Below are positions 1 through 8,270 of a stretch of DNA of 14,263 bases, in pieces. Numbering within the stretch: the first letter of the stretch is position 1; every line of letters begins with the position of its first letter. The translations under genes and the position numbers were made by a program. The notes beneath the pieces were generated by a model that ran no database searches, was not told the DNA's origin, and saw only the letters and a list, made by a program, of their open reading frames with translations. The stretch is from the NCBI GenBank assembly GCA_041395165.1, contig JAWLBA010000022.1, positions 1-14,263 of the forward strand, written 5' to 3'. Origin of the DNA: JAIBCM01 sp041395165. GTDB lineage: Bacteria > Verrucomicrobiota > Verrucomicrobiia > JADLBR01 > JAIBCM01.

Positions 1-256
1 TATTATTACCATTCCACCTTTCCCAAGTCCAACCCGCCGTCGGTCGATTCAAACTAAAGCGAAACTCCCCATACTCATCATCCGGATAATCGGTGTAATT
101 CAAACTCACCCCCGCCTCATTAGTCTGACCCTGCCACGAACCCAAATTCAAAACATTGCCCTGCACATCCAAATTACCCGTTACTGTCAAATCTCCGGCG
201 CACAGAACAGTGACCGCAAAAATAAAACTACAAAAAAGAATGATTTGTTTTTTCAT
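1..256 (-). CDS. secreted surface-type protein, N-terminal part (runs off left edge)
   Basis: This reading frame starts at ATG 256 and stays open to the window edge, giving about 85 residues of a longer protein. The first 20 residues form a typical Sec signal peptide: MKKQ, then a hydrophobic stretch (IILFCSFIFAVTVL), with likely cleavage after Cys-Ala, before GDLTVTG. The mature part begins with a short alternating pattern, DLTVTGNLDVQGN, rich in Gly, Asn, Thr and Val. This resembles the repeated beta-structured stalks of secreted fibre or adhesin-like proteins. It continues with an aromatic stretch ending near WTWERWN. An AGGAG lies at 271-275, but its 14-base distance from the ATG is long. 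Function is not recognisable from this fragment. Export is well supported; the fibre-like role is inference. Confidence 0.7.
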   Translation of the reverse strand, partial: MKKQIILFCSFIFAVTVLCAGDLTVTGNLDVQGNVLNLGSWQGQTNEAGVSLNYTDYPDDEYGEFRFSLNRPTAGWTWERWNGNN

Positions 257-411
257 GACACCGAAAATGTCTCCTGCACAGAAAATTGGCAAGAAAAAAA
301 GTGTAAAAATTTACTATAAGTAATTCTTATACAATGTATTAGATTTTCTTATAGTTGCTTTTATGAGCGTATGACTCAGAGACTTAAGGAGTTAGGTAAA
401 AGCTTGCTCAT

Positions 412-479
412 AGATTGCGCAGATTACCACCAATTCAATCTAATAGTTTATCTGTGAAAATCGGTGAAATCGGTGGGAA
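412..479. repeat. imperfect inverted repeat, ATCTGTG / ATCGGTG type
   Basis: The left half has AGATT twice followed by ACCACC. The right half has ATCTGTG, ATCGGTG and ATCGGTGG at about 9-base steps. The two halves are roughly reverse complementary and could fold into a long imperfect hairpin. Similar intergenic 'ATCTGTG-AAAATC' repeats are familiar from many environmental bacterial genomes. The mobile or structural role is unknown. Confidence 0.5.
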
Positions 480-489
480 CAAATTAAAA

Positions 490-521
490 CTGGATCCCCG
501 GATCAAGTCCGAGGATGACAG
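490..521 (+). repeat. palindromic intergenic repeat, copy 1 (TGGATCCCC...GATGACAG)
   Basis: The unit opens with CTGGATCCCCGGA, has the centre TCAAG, and closes with TCCGAGGATGACAG. The arms are self-complementary apart from one mismatch. It belongs to the widespread TGGATTCCCG...CGGGAATGACA style of dispersed palindrome. Related copies follow at 530-558, 575-602 and, degenerate, at 659-720. Confidence 0.65.
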
Positions 522-529
522 GAAAATCT

Positions 530-558
530 TGTCATCCCCGGGCTGCGACTCGGGGAAC
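530..558 (-). repeat. palindromic intergenic repeat, copy 2 (inverted)
   Basis: This copy is in the opposite orientation: it opens with TTGTCATCCCCGGG, the reverse complement of the closing arm of copy 1, and ends CTCGGGGA. It lies 8 bases after copy 1, so copies 1 and 2 together also form a larger inverted structure. Confidence 0.6.
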
Positions 559-574
559 TAAAGGAATAAAGGAA

Positions 575-602
575 TGGATTCCCGATCGAGTCGGGAATGA
601 CA
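575..602 (+). repeat. palindromic intergenic repeat, copy 3 (best-preserved stem)
   Basis: The stem is perfect over 8 bases: ATTCCCGA at 578-585 pairs with TCGGGAAT at 591-598 around the loop TCGAG. It is flanked by TGG on the left and GACA on the right, the signature ends of this repeat family. Confidence 0.65.
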
Positions 603-658
603 AGAGGTTTTTCTTAGCTATATGACAGATAATTGAAGTCACTTCGGATAGTTATGAA

Positions 659-720
659 TGGAGTCCAAGAATGACAGCAAATAGAACATAGATAAGCCAG
701 ATCGAGTCTGACGATGACAG
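659..720 (+). repeat. two degenerate palindromic repeat remnants
   Basis: TGGAGTCCAAGAATGACAG at 659-677 keeps both conserved ends but has lost the middle of the stem. The segment at 697-720 keeps CCAGATCGAGTCTGA followed by CGATGACAG. Both look like decayed copies of the family at 490-602. Confidence 0.45.
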
Positions 721-749
721 TATTAAATAAACGTTATCTTGAGTTGATT

Positions 750-781
750 GCTGACCACTGAATACTGAAAACTGATAGCTA
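750..781 (+). repeat. ACTGA-rich short repeat, copy A
   Basis: Near-periodic units ACTGA, ATACTGA, AAACTGA and TAGCT form a short low-complexity block just downstream of the treY stop. A closely related block in the opposite orientation sits at 9250-9286 after the ABC ATPase gene. Both lie immediately beyond a stop codon. Confidence 0.5.
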
Positions 782-801
782 AATACTTGTCGCTTTAATC
801 T

Positions 802-3657
802 TTATTTTTCACTTTTTTCGGTGTTAAACCACACATCAAACGGTTTTTTTCTTAGGTGTTGAGCTAAAGATAGGGTGGGGTTGGTAAAGGAAAGTGGACT
901 TTTGCTTAAAACGCTGTGCCAAGGTTGGTTGAGCCAGGGTTTGGGAATTTGAAGGGCGAGTTCGTGCCAGTCGGTGTTCCATTTGATATCGCAACGATTT
1001 CTCGAAAGTCTTAGGCAAATGACGATTAAGGTTAATGATTCCCAACGTCGACAGTAAGCGATGACGGATTCTTTTCCATGGCCTTTGATGGGTAAGACTT
1101 CATAGGAGCCGAAGGCGAATAAGGCGGGATAACGATTGCGTAGGGTCAACAGTCGGTCAATGAGAGCGATTTTTATGTGACCACTTTTCCATTGGCTTAA
1201 GAGTTTTGACCAAGGTTGGGTGTGGGAAGATTTTAACAGGTGTTGACGTGTGAGGAAATTAACCGGTCGGCGATTGTCGGGATCCACTAAGCTATTGTCC
1301 CATATTTCAGTGCCTTGATAAAAATCGGGAACTCCGGGAAGTGTTAGTTTTAATAAGGTTTGTGTCGCGGCTTTGAGATAGCCATGCACACGAATGTCAT
1401 GGGTGAATTTGAGTAAGCTTTTTAAGAAGCGGGAATTGTTGGTTCGATCTAAAATGGCTTTGACATAGGTTTTTGTTGCATTGTCCCATTCGGGGTTGGG
1501 GTTGATCCAACTGGTATTGATTTTAGCTTCTTTGATGGCTTTTCCTAGGTAAACTTGGATGCGTCTTGTCCAACTGTTCCAGGTAGTACGATTCGAGGAA
1601 TTGAGAGGTAAAGTTGCAATTAAAGTTTGGTAAAGGAGATATTCTTCATTGAGCGAAGGAGCAAATTTTTCGCTGATAATTTTTTTGAATTTTCGATTCA
1701 TGATATTCCAACGAAGCACTTTGGCGCGCCATTCTTTGGGGAATTCGCTGAGGGCGACGAGTTGTGCGCGGACATCTTCGCTGCGTTTGGTGTCGTGGGT
1801 AGATGTAGTGATTAAGTTGTGAGGATGAGAGCGTTGTTTTTCATAATTGAAGCGATGAAATTCTTCGATGGGACAACCAAATTTACTGGGTTCTGAGCCG
1901 ACTTCGTTGAAGGCAACGAGACGATTATAAACGTAAAAGGTGGTGTCTTCGATAGCTTTGGCCATGATGGGGCCGGTGACTTGTTGAAATTTCATGGCGA
2001 AGTTGGCGTGATCGGGATTGGCATGAGAAAATTCGCCTTGGCCAAGTAACAATTTTTCTAAAAGTTCAAAAGCGCTAAGTTCGAGATCGAGGCCGCGGTT
2101 TCTGTTTTTGGCCTGAGCCAGTGCTCGTCGAATGATAATTTCGTCGCTTTGCAAAATGGGACGACCGGGAATGATGTAGGTGCGATAAACTTCGAAGCAG
2201 GCGATGGTTTCGCGGATGACGTCGATTAAATCGTTTAAGGTGAAATCGCGGGTGCGACGTTTTTTTTGAACAATTTTTTGTAAGTAAGAGCCTAGGGTAT
2301 TAATTTCACTGGCGAGGCTGGAATGCATGACGTTGATTTTGCATTGATAGGCGATTTCGGAGTAAGAGTCAGAATTTTCACTCCATTTTTCGTAGAGTTG
2401 GTCGAGGCTGGTTTTGGCGGAACGCGCGACGAGCACGCCTGTGATGCGGTCTGCGTATTCGTAGCCAGTGGTTCCTGCAACAGGCCAGGATGTGGGTAAA
2501 ACCTCGTTGCCACAGAGAATTTTTTCTACCAGTAGATAGATGTTGGGTGCGGGTCGTTTAGAGAGGGCAGCGGTTTTTTGACGCCATAATTGTTGCACGC
2601 GCTCCAGATAATCTTCGGGATTCCAGAGGCCATCGATATGGTCGACGCGCAAGCCGGTGACTTGGTCTTTGGCGATCATTTTGGCAATCAGCTTATGAAT
2701 TTGATTGAAGACTTCTCTTTCTTGAACGGAAATCGCGGCTAATTCGTTGACATCAAAAAAGCGTCGATAATTGATTTCTTCGCCAGCCACTTTCCAATAG
2801 CTCAAACGGTAATATTGTTTTTCTAAGATGGCATCTAGCGCATTAAACGAGTTGGGTTTGTCAGGGTTGCCATTGATTTTTTTGAGAGTGGTTTCTAAGG
2901 CGTTTTTGAAAGTTTGATTTTCGGTGTAAAGCAGACGCCATTTTTCTTTTAATGTAGTATAGAGCGCGCGATTTTTTTCTAGGGATTTTAAATCGAGTGA
3001 GGTGGATTCATTTAATGCCTGTGAAATTTTGATGAGGTGCGGAAGAATTTTGGATGCTGATGAGTTTGTTTTTTCCAGTTGTTCAACGATGGGAATTAAA
3101 ATGGAGCGATAACTTTTGGGATTGATGGGGAGGGTGATGTGATAATATTGAACGAACAGTCCTTTTCGATTGGCAAAAAGTTTAAGGTGACCTTGTTCTA
3201 AAACCACACCATATTGATCGCCTAAAATGGGCAGCAAAATTTTTCCCTTAAGACTGCTTTTAATCGGAAACCAGTCGATGTCAAAATAATGGGCATATTG
3301 AGAGGCTTGACCATGTTCTAGAACGTCCATCCACCATTTGTTTTCGGGTTGGGTAATGCCCATGTGATTGGGCACGATGTCGAGGATAAGACCCATTTTA
3401 TTTTTTTGTAGTTCTTTGGAAAAGGACTCGAAGTCAGCTTGTGTTCCAATTTCTGGGTTAAGCTCATTATGATCGCAAACATCGTAGCCGTGATTGCTTC
3501 CAGGGCGCGCTTTGAAAATGGGGGAGCAATAAATGTCAGTGATGCCTAACGATTTAAGATAGGGAATAATGGCTTGAGCTTGTTTAAAGGTGAAAGCGTG
3601 ATTGAGTTGTAAGCGGTAAGTAGCTCCGGGAATACGATTAAAAACGTTGGTTTTCAT
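802..3657 (-). CDS. treY: malto-oligosyltrehalose synthase (TreY)
   Basis: TreY isomerises the reducing-end alpha-1,4 bond of maltodextrins to alpha-1,1, giving maltooligosyl-trehalose in the cytoplasm. The protein is 951 residues from the chosen ATG. It opens with RIPGATYRLQL, the usual TreY/GH13 start, and has SNHGYDV, the GH13 region I VPNHMG, the nucleophile in GLRVDHIDG (Asp about 339), the acid/base in LLVEKIL (Glu about 378), THDTKRSEDVRAQL (His-Asp about 621-622), and GVPDFYQGTE near the end. An in-frame TTG start at 3675 would add six residues, but ATG 3657 fits the family better. Its start overlaps the end of treZ by 20 bases, implying translational coupling. The frame is uninterrupted, unlike the two genes before it. 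The ACTGA-rich repeat block lies about 20 bases downstream. Confidence 0.95.
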   Translation of the reverse strand: MKTNVFNRIPGATYRLQLNHAFTFKQAQAIIPYLKSLGITDIYCSPIFKARPGSNHGYDVCDHNELNPEIGTQADFESFSKELQKNKMGLILDIVPNHMGITQPENKWWMDVLEHGQASQYAHYFDIDWFPIKSSLKGKILLPILGDQYGVVLEQGHLKLFANRKGLFVQYYHITLPINPKSYRSILIPIVEQLEKTNSSASKILPHLIKISQALNESTSLDLKSLEKNRALYTTLKEKWRLLYTENQTFKNALETTLKKINGNPDKPNSFNALDAILEKQYYRLSYWKVAGEEINYRRFFDVNELAAISVQEREVFNQIHKLIAKMIAKDQVTGLRVDHIDGLWNPEDYLERVQQLWRQKTAALSKRPAPNIYLLVEKILCGNEVLPTSWPVAGTTGYEYADRITGVLVARSAKTSLDQLYEKWSENSDSYSEIAYQCKINVMHSSLASEINTLGSYLQKIVQKKRRTRDFTLNDLIDVIRETIACFEVYRTYIIPGRPILQSDEIIIRRALAQAKNRNRGLDLELSAFELLEKLLLGQGEFSHANPDHANFAMKFQQVTGPIMAKAIEDTTFYVYNRLVAFNEVGSEPSKFGCPIEEFHRFNYEKQRSHPHNLITTSTHDTKRSEDVRAQLVALSEFPKEWRAKVLRWNIMNRKFKKIISEKFAPSLNEEYLLYQTLIATLPLNSSNRTTWNSWTRRIQVYLGKAIKEAKINTSWINPNPEWDNATKTYVKAILDRTNNSRFLKSLLKFTHDIRVHGYLKAATQTLLKLTLPGVPDFYQGTEIWDNSLVDPDNRRPVNFLTRQHLLKSSHTQPWSKLLSQWKSGHIKIALIDRLLTLRNRYPALFAFGSYEVLPIKGHGKESVIAYCRRWESLTLIVICLRLSRNRCDIKWNTDWHELALQIPKPWLNQPWHSVLSKSPLSFTNPTLSLAQHLRKKPFDVWFNTEKSEK

Positions 3658-5505
3658 TGGCTTTTTTATTTCCAATTAATACTAACGTCTCAGGCTTTTT
3701 AAAGTCCAGTTCTCCCGTTTTTAAATTAATGTCATTTTTTTCGTTTTTGTAAGCGGATGAAAGTAAAATTTTCCAATCGAGTGCAGTGGATTTGAGTTGT
3801 TGATAAATATTGATCGGTCGAAGATTTTCTTTTCGCAATGCGCTAATCACCATTAAATCATAATGAGTGCCTTGATAAAAAATGCGCATGATATCGCCAA
3901 AATGAACCGCTTCCCATTGGTTGCGTTCGCGCAAGGAAGGTTCAAGCCATTTTCGTCGGTGATGAATGAATGTTTTATGAATTTGAAAAATTTTTTGATG
4001 TTTGGGGTCTTGCCATTTTTCCCAATCTAATTTGGAGGCGAAAAAAGTTTTTTCATCTTGAGGATCGGGAATGTTCTTTATTTGTGTAGCGTTACAACCT
4101 TCGTAAAATTCTTTAAAATCTTTTTTTCTGCCTTCAGTAATCAATTTTCCAAGTTCACCGGGATGATCAGTGAAATAAAGAAAAGGACTGTCGCTTGCCC
4201 ATTCTTGTCCCATAAAAAGCATGGGAGTGAAGGGTGAAAGCAGAGCAGCCCCACCGCTGCGGTGTAACTTTCCCAATTAATATAATGATGCAAGGCTTGC
4301 CCTAAAGGACGGTTCCCAACTTGGTCATGGTTGGAGATGCACCAGATAAATTGATAGCTTTTGAGATCGTGACAGGCTGTGCCGCGACAGGCTTTGAGAT
4401 GGCGCGATTCTTGCCCGCTATAAAGCCATCCTTCATTGATGATTTTAACGATTTCTTCGACGTTTCCGGCAAAGTCTTTCAGATGACCCATGTGTTCGTT
4501 GGTGAGATGAACACGAACAGAATGATGAAAGTCGTCTGCCCAAACGGCGTTGAATCCGTAACCTTTTTTTTCGCGTTCTAATAATAAGAGCCGTTCATTT
4601 CTTTCATCTTCAGCAATGATGATCATGCCGAGTTGATGCGCTTCGTGAGTTAACTCAGCAAAAATATGAGGATCGCTATCATCGTAAATGGCATGCGTGG
4701 CGTCCAAGCGCAAACCGTCAATTTGATAACAATTTTTCCAATATCTCAAGTTTTCCAGATAAAGTTGTCGCACGGCTTTTGTTTTTTTTATGTCGTAAGA
4801 AATGGCAGCGCCCCAGACGGTTTGTTGCGTAGCGTTAAAAAATTCGGGTGTTAACACGTGCCAATAATTGCCAATGGGACCAAAATGATTGTAAACAACA
4901 TCTAAAATCACGTGTAGGTCTTGTTTATGAACGGCGTCGATAAAATATTTGAAATCGTCCGGGGTTCCATAACAGCGAGCCGGAGCAAATAACATGACGC
5001 CATCATAACCCCAATTCCATCGACCCGAAAAATCGGAGACAGGCATGAGTTCAATTGCGGTCACCCCGAGATCTTTTAAGTGTGGCAATTGGGAAATGGC
5101 GGCTTGATAAGTGCCTTCTTGGGTGAAGGTGCCGACATGCAATTCGTAAATGATTAAATCTTGCATGTCGATAGGGCTTGTGACGGAATTTTTCCAAATG
5201 AAATTTTGATGATCAATTACTTGGGAAAGGCCTTCTACGCCGAAGGGTTGATAATGGGAGGCAGGATCGGGGATAAGTCGACCGTCATTTAATTTGAATT
5301 GATAAAAATCACCTGCTTTTCCTGCTTCATCATTTACAAAATGAAAGCCGGATGGGTCTTTTTCCATGGTTAAAACGCGCAAGACGTTTTTTGCATGATC
5401 TGATATTGCAACTGATAACTGATGTTGCGAAGGCGACCAGGTTCGATAACTCACTCCATGTTTGTTTAACGTTGCGCCAAAGTAATTATGCATTTTTTTT
5501 AACAT
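3638..5505 (-). pseudogene. treZ: malto-oligosyltrehalose trehalohydrolase (TreZ), one frameshift
   Basis: TreZ hydrolyses maltooligosyl-trehalose to release free trehalose, the step after TreY. The first reading frame (5505 to 4141) holds the N-terminal beta domain (FGATL..GVSYRTWSP), IELMPVSDFSG, DGLRLDATHAI with nucleophile Asp268, IIAEDERN with Glu299, and ISNHDQVGNR with His393-Asp394. After residue about 419 (TAAVG) the sense continues in another frame as AALLSPFTPMLFMGQEW and then FLYFTDHPGEL, ending at 3638. One extra G in the GGGG run (CCCC at 4249-4252 on the plus strand) restores a single protein of about 622 residues. As written, the product would lose the rest of the barrel and the C-terminal domain. 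The ATG lies 7 bases after the glgX stop, so the genes are co-transcribed. Either a real mutation or a base-call error is possible. Confidence 0.9.
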
Positions 5506-5512
5506 CTAGCGT

Positions 5513-7644
5513 TTAATCGGAGTTCTGTAATTCCAAAACCATTAATGAGCGAGCTTCCATGGGAACAGTTTGTGCTGCTTGATAAGATTTAGGATTTTCT
5601 AAAAACGCTTTTTCTTCTTCTGTATTAATTAACAATTTCCATTGACTGGTTGATTCACCAGGAAGTTTGAAAGCGACCGATTCATAATGAGAGTTGAATA
5701 AAAGTAAAAAAGTGCTGTCTTGAATGAGGTCTCCGTTCATATCTTTGACATCCATTGTAGAACCGCTTAACAGCAAACCTAAGCATTTCGCATAAGCAAC
5801 CTGCCATTGTTGTTCCGTGATTTCACTGCCATCGGTGTTGAACCACATGATGTCTTTAATTTGAGTGCCACGAATAGGTCGACCCTGGAAAAATTTAGGT
5901 CGGCGAAAAACGGGATGTTCCTTGCGAAAATGAATTAAACGACGGCTCATGTCGAATAAGGTTTGTGATTCTTCTGTCCAATTCCAATGAAACCAACTGA
6001 GTTCATTGTCTTGGCAGTAGGCATTGTTGTTACCTTGTTGCGTGCGGGCAAATTCATCACCCCCACAAATCATCGATACGCCTTGTGATAAGAAAGGGTT
6101 GTCAAAAAGTTCCGTTGTTGTTTTCGTCGTAATTTTAGAATATTTTCATCTTGGGTTGTTCCTTCTGCACCGCAATTCCAAGAATTATTATTGCTTTCGC
6201 CATCCCGATCGTTTTCTTGGTTGGCTTCATTATGTTTTTCATTGTAACTCACTAAATCATTTAATGTAAACCCGTCGTGAGCTGTTATAAAATTAATGCT
6301 AGCATAGGGTCGTTTGCCGGTGGTTTGATAAAGATCAGAGCTTCCCGTGATTCGGTAAGCCAATTAGCTCATTAAGTGGTCGTCTCCTTTCCAATATCGG
6401 CGAACACAATCCCGATATTTTCCATTCCATTCTGCCCATAGCACAGGAAAATGGCCCACTTGATAACCCCCTTCACCAAGATCCCAAGGTTCGGCAATGA
6501 GTTTTACTGTGGAAAGCACAGGGTCTTGATGAATAATATCAAAGAAAGCAGACAATTTATTGACACTGTGCAACTCTCGAGCAAGAGCTGAGGCGAGATC
6601 AAAACGGAAACCGTCAACATGCATTTCTAAAACCCAATAACGCAGGCTATCCATGATTAATTGGAGAACCTGTGGGTGTAAAATATTGAGTGTGTTGCCT
6701 GCACCCGTACAATCGAAGTAATGTCTGAGATCGTTTTCAACCAAACGATAGTAAGCGAAATTATCAATGCCTTTAAAACAAAGTGTTGGTCCTAAATGAT
6801 TGCCTTCTGCGGTGTGATTATAAACCACATCTAAAATGACTTCGATGCCGGCTTGATGCAAGGTTTTTACCATTTGTTTAAATTCGTTGACCTGTTGCGC
6901 GCTGTCGGAGCGACAGGCATAAGAAGCTTCGGGCGCAAAAAATCCAATGGTGTTGTAACCCCAATAATTCGATAAATTTTTGTTTAGTAAGCTCCAATCA
7001 TCGACATGTTCATGCACGGGTAATAACTCCACAGCAGTGACACCCAAATTTTTGAGATAATCAATCGTGAAAGGATGACTTAACCCCGCATACGTTCCTC
7101 GGATTTCTTCAGGAATATGAGGACAAAGTTTGGTGAATCCAGACACATGAACCTCATAAATAATTGAGCTATGCAGGGGGAATCCTAAGGGATGGTCGCC
7201 TTCCCAATTAAAAGCAGGATCAATCACAACACTCTTTGGCACATAAGGGGTATTATCTTCATCGTCAAAATCTAGATCGGCATTTTGACTATCTAAAGGA
7301 TAAGCAAACATTTTCTGGTTCCATAGCGTTTTGCCCGAAATCGCTTTAGCATAAGGATCGAGTAGAACTTTGTTTGAATTAAAACGTAAACCGGCTTGTG
7401 GATGGTAATCGCCATGAACGCGAAATCCATAGAGCTGGCCTGGTCCGATTTCTGGCAGAAAAATATGCCAGACTTGATCGGTGTATTCCGTCATGCGAAG
7501 GGTTGTTGATTCATGATCAGCATCGACATGATCAAATAAACAAAGGTCAACTGCTTGGGCCGTGCTTGAAAAAAGTGCGAAATTCGTTCCTTTGCCATTC
7601 CAATTAGCGCCAAGAGGATAAGCCACTCCTAAACCGGGTTTCAT
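5513..7644 (-). pseudogene. glgX: glycogen debranching enzyme GlgX/TreX, one stop codon and one frameshift
   Basis: This isoamylase-type enzyme cleaves alpha-1,6 branches of glycogen, supplying linear maltodextrin to TreY. The CBM48 start is clear (GVAYPLGANWNGKGTNFALF), then YNHTAEGNH, DGFRFDLAS with nucleophile Asp about 349, LIAEPWD with Glu about 385, and the downstream ITAHDGFTL and GGDEFARTQQGNNNAY. Two lesions break it. A TAA at 6364-6366 sits in frame where related enzymes usually have an acidic residue (HLMS-stop-LAYRITGSSDLY). A lost T in the TTT run (AAA at 6093-6095 on the plus strand) shifts the frame, so that TTL should continue FLSQGVSMICGG. Repaired length is about 710 residues, normal for GlgX. 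The pieces are 7644-6364, 6363-6070 and 6073-5513. ATG 7644 is preferred over an in-frame TTG at 7662; no strong ribosome-binding site is visible. Confidence 0.88.
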
Positions 7645-7718
7645 TTTTAAAAAATACAGCAATTTTTTTATTTTAACAAAACTTCTCTCTAAATTGAAAT
7701 GAGAGTTTTTTTCTAAAA

Positions 7719-8162
7719 TTAACGTGTGATCGAGACAAAAGTATTGTTTAATTCACGAATTCTTCTACATAAGTCGCGAGCAATATTAAGGATCACAATG
7801 GCATATTGTGCCGGGAATTGCTGATAAAGATGATACAAATCCGCATTACTTAAAATATAAACTTTTCCTGAGGTCAAAGCGCGCACTGAGGCGGAACGTT
7901 TCATGCATTCAATAAGAGCCATTTCACCAAAACAACTATTGGGACCCAGAATAGATAAAACCGTTTTTTTGCGTCCCTTATTCAAAATCACTATCTCTAC
8001 GCGACCTGAAGCTAAAAGAAAAAAGGTGTTTCCTTCGGTGTCTTGACGAATCAAAAATTCTCCCTTTTTAAATTTTTTGCATTTTGCCATTTTTTCCAAA
8101 AATGCGAGAGACTTGTCATTCAAGCCGGCAAAAATAGGGATGTTGTCAAATTTAAATTTCAT
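7719..8162 (-). CDS. single-domain cyclic-nucleotide-binding protein (Crp-type sensor without HTH)
   Basis: A 147-residue protein consisting of one cNMP-binding (CAP_ED) domain. Seen in order: IPIFAGLNDKSLAFLEKMA, the opening helix of the family; GEFLIRQDTEGNTFFLLASGRVEI, the beta-roll; and the phosphate-binding cassette FGEMALIECMKRSASVRA (residues 78-95), with Glu80 and Arg89 in the positions that contact cyclic nucleotide in Crp and PKA. A C-terminal helix follows (IARDLCRRIRELNN). There is no helix-turn-helix, so it is not itself a DNA-binding regulator. It more likely acts through a partner protein or as a small sensor subunit. AGGGG lies 4 bases before ATG 8162. It is on the same strand, 74 bases ahead of glgX, and could head the trehalose operon. 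The ligand and partner are unknown. Confidence 0.85.
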   Translation of the reverse strand: MKFKFDNIPIFAGLNDKSLAFLEKMAKCKKFKKGEFLIRQDTEGNTFFLLASGRVEIVILNKGRKKTVLSILGPNSCFGEMALIECMKRSASVRALTSGKVYILSNADLYHLYQQFPAQYAIVILNIARDLCRRIRELNNTFVSITR

Positions 8163-8249
8163 GAGACCCCTATTAATAAGGTAGTCTAATTTGAAGAAAG
8201 TAAAAATAGCAAAATCGCCACTTGATCTTTAGAGAGGGTTTCATAAATA

Positions 8250-8270
8250 ATGATGGACTATTACGCGTGA
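8250..8270 (+). other. possible six-codon leader overlapping the ABC ATPase start
   Basis: ATG ATG GAC TAT TAC GCG TGA ends on a TGA that overlaps the GTG start of the ABC ATPase (GTGA). An AGAGAGGG stretch at 8231-8238 lies 11 bases before the first ATG. Coupled translation from this tiny frame would explain a GTG start with no good ribosome-binding site of its own. It is short enough to be chance. Confidence 0.2.

Larger units (their letters stand above)
257..801. other. repeat-filled intergenic region without a gene
   Basis: No convincing coding sequence was found on either strand between the secreted-protein start and the treY stop. The left part (about 300-360) is AT-rich and holds an 8-base inverted pair, ACTATAAG at 313-320 and CTTATAGT at 348-355. 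From 412 onward almost all the sequence belongs to small palindromic repeats, listed separately. Transcripts entering from treY would meet these hairpins, so they may serve as processing or termination signals, but no stem followed by a T-run is clear. Confidence 0.6.

Noticed and set aside
371..457. A 28-codon plus-strand frame (MTQRLKELGKSLLIDC...) faintly like the start of an AdoMet decarboxylase
   Set aside because: The resemblance covers only about ten residues, the second half lies inside the ATCTGTG-type repeat, and there is no continuation in any frame.
412..720. CRISPR array in the repeat-rich left region
   Set aside because: Repeats are palindromic, of unequal spacing, in both orientations and degenerate. 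There are no uniform spacers and no cas genes.
1627..1815. Open frame on the plus strand inside treY
   Set aside because: It is the complementary shadow of a strongly conserved TreY coding region and has no family resemblance.
4321..4854. Two plus-strand open frames (4321-4581 and 4666-4854) opposite treZ
   Set aside because: They lie antisense to the conserved GH13 catalytic region, and their composition is explained by treZ codons.
6070..6363. Independent small genes at 6070-6363 and 5513-6073
   Set aside because: Both pieces align with consecutive parts of GlgX, and their apparent starts fall inside conserved domains. They are fragments of one gene.
7683..7712. CTCTC...GAGAG stem between the cNMP-binding gene and glgX as a terminator
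   Set aside because: The stem is only 5 base pairs with an 11-base loop, and the T-run on the transcribed minus strand is poor. It is not good enough to split the operon.
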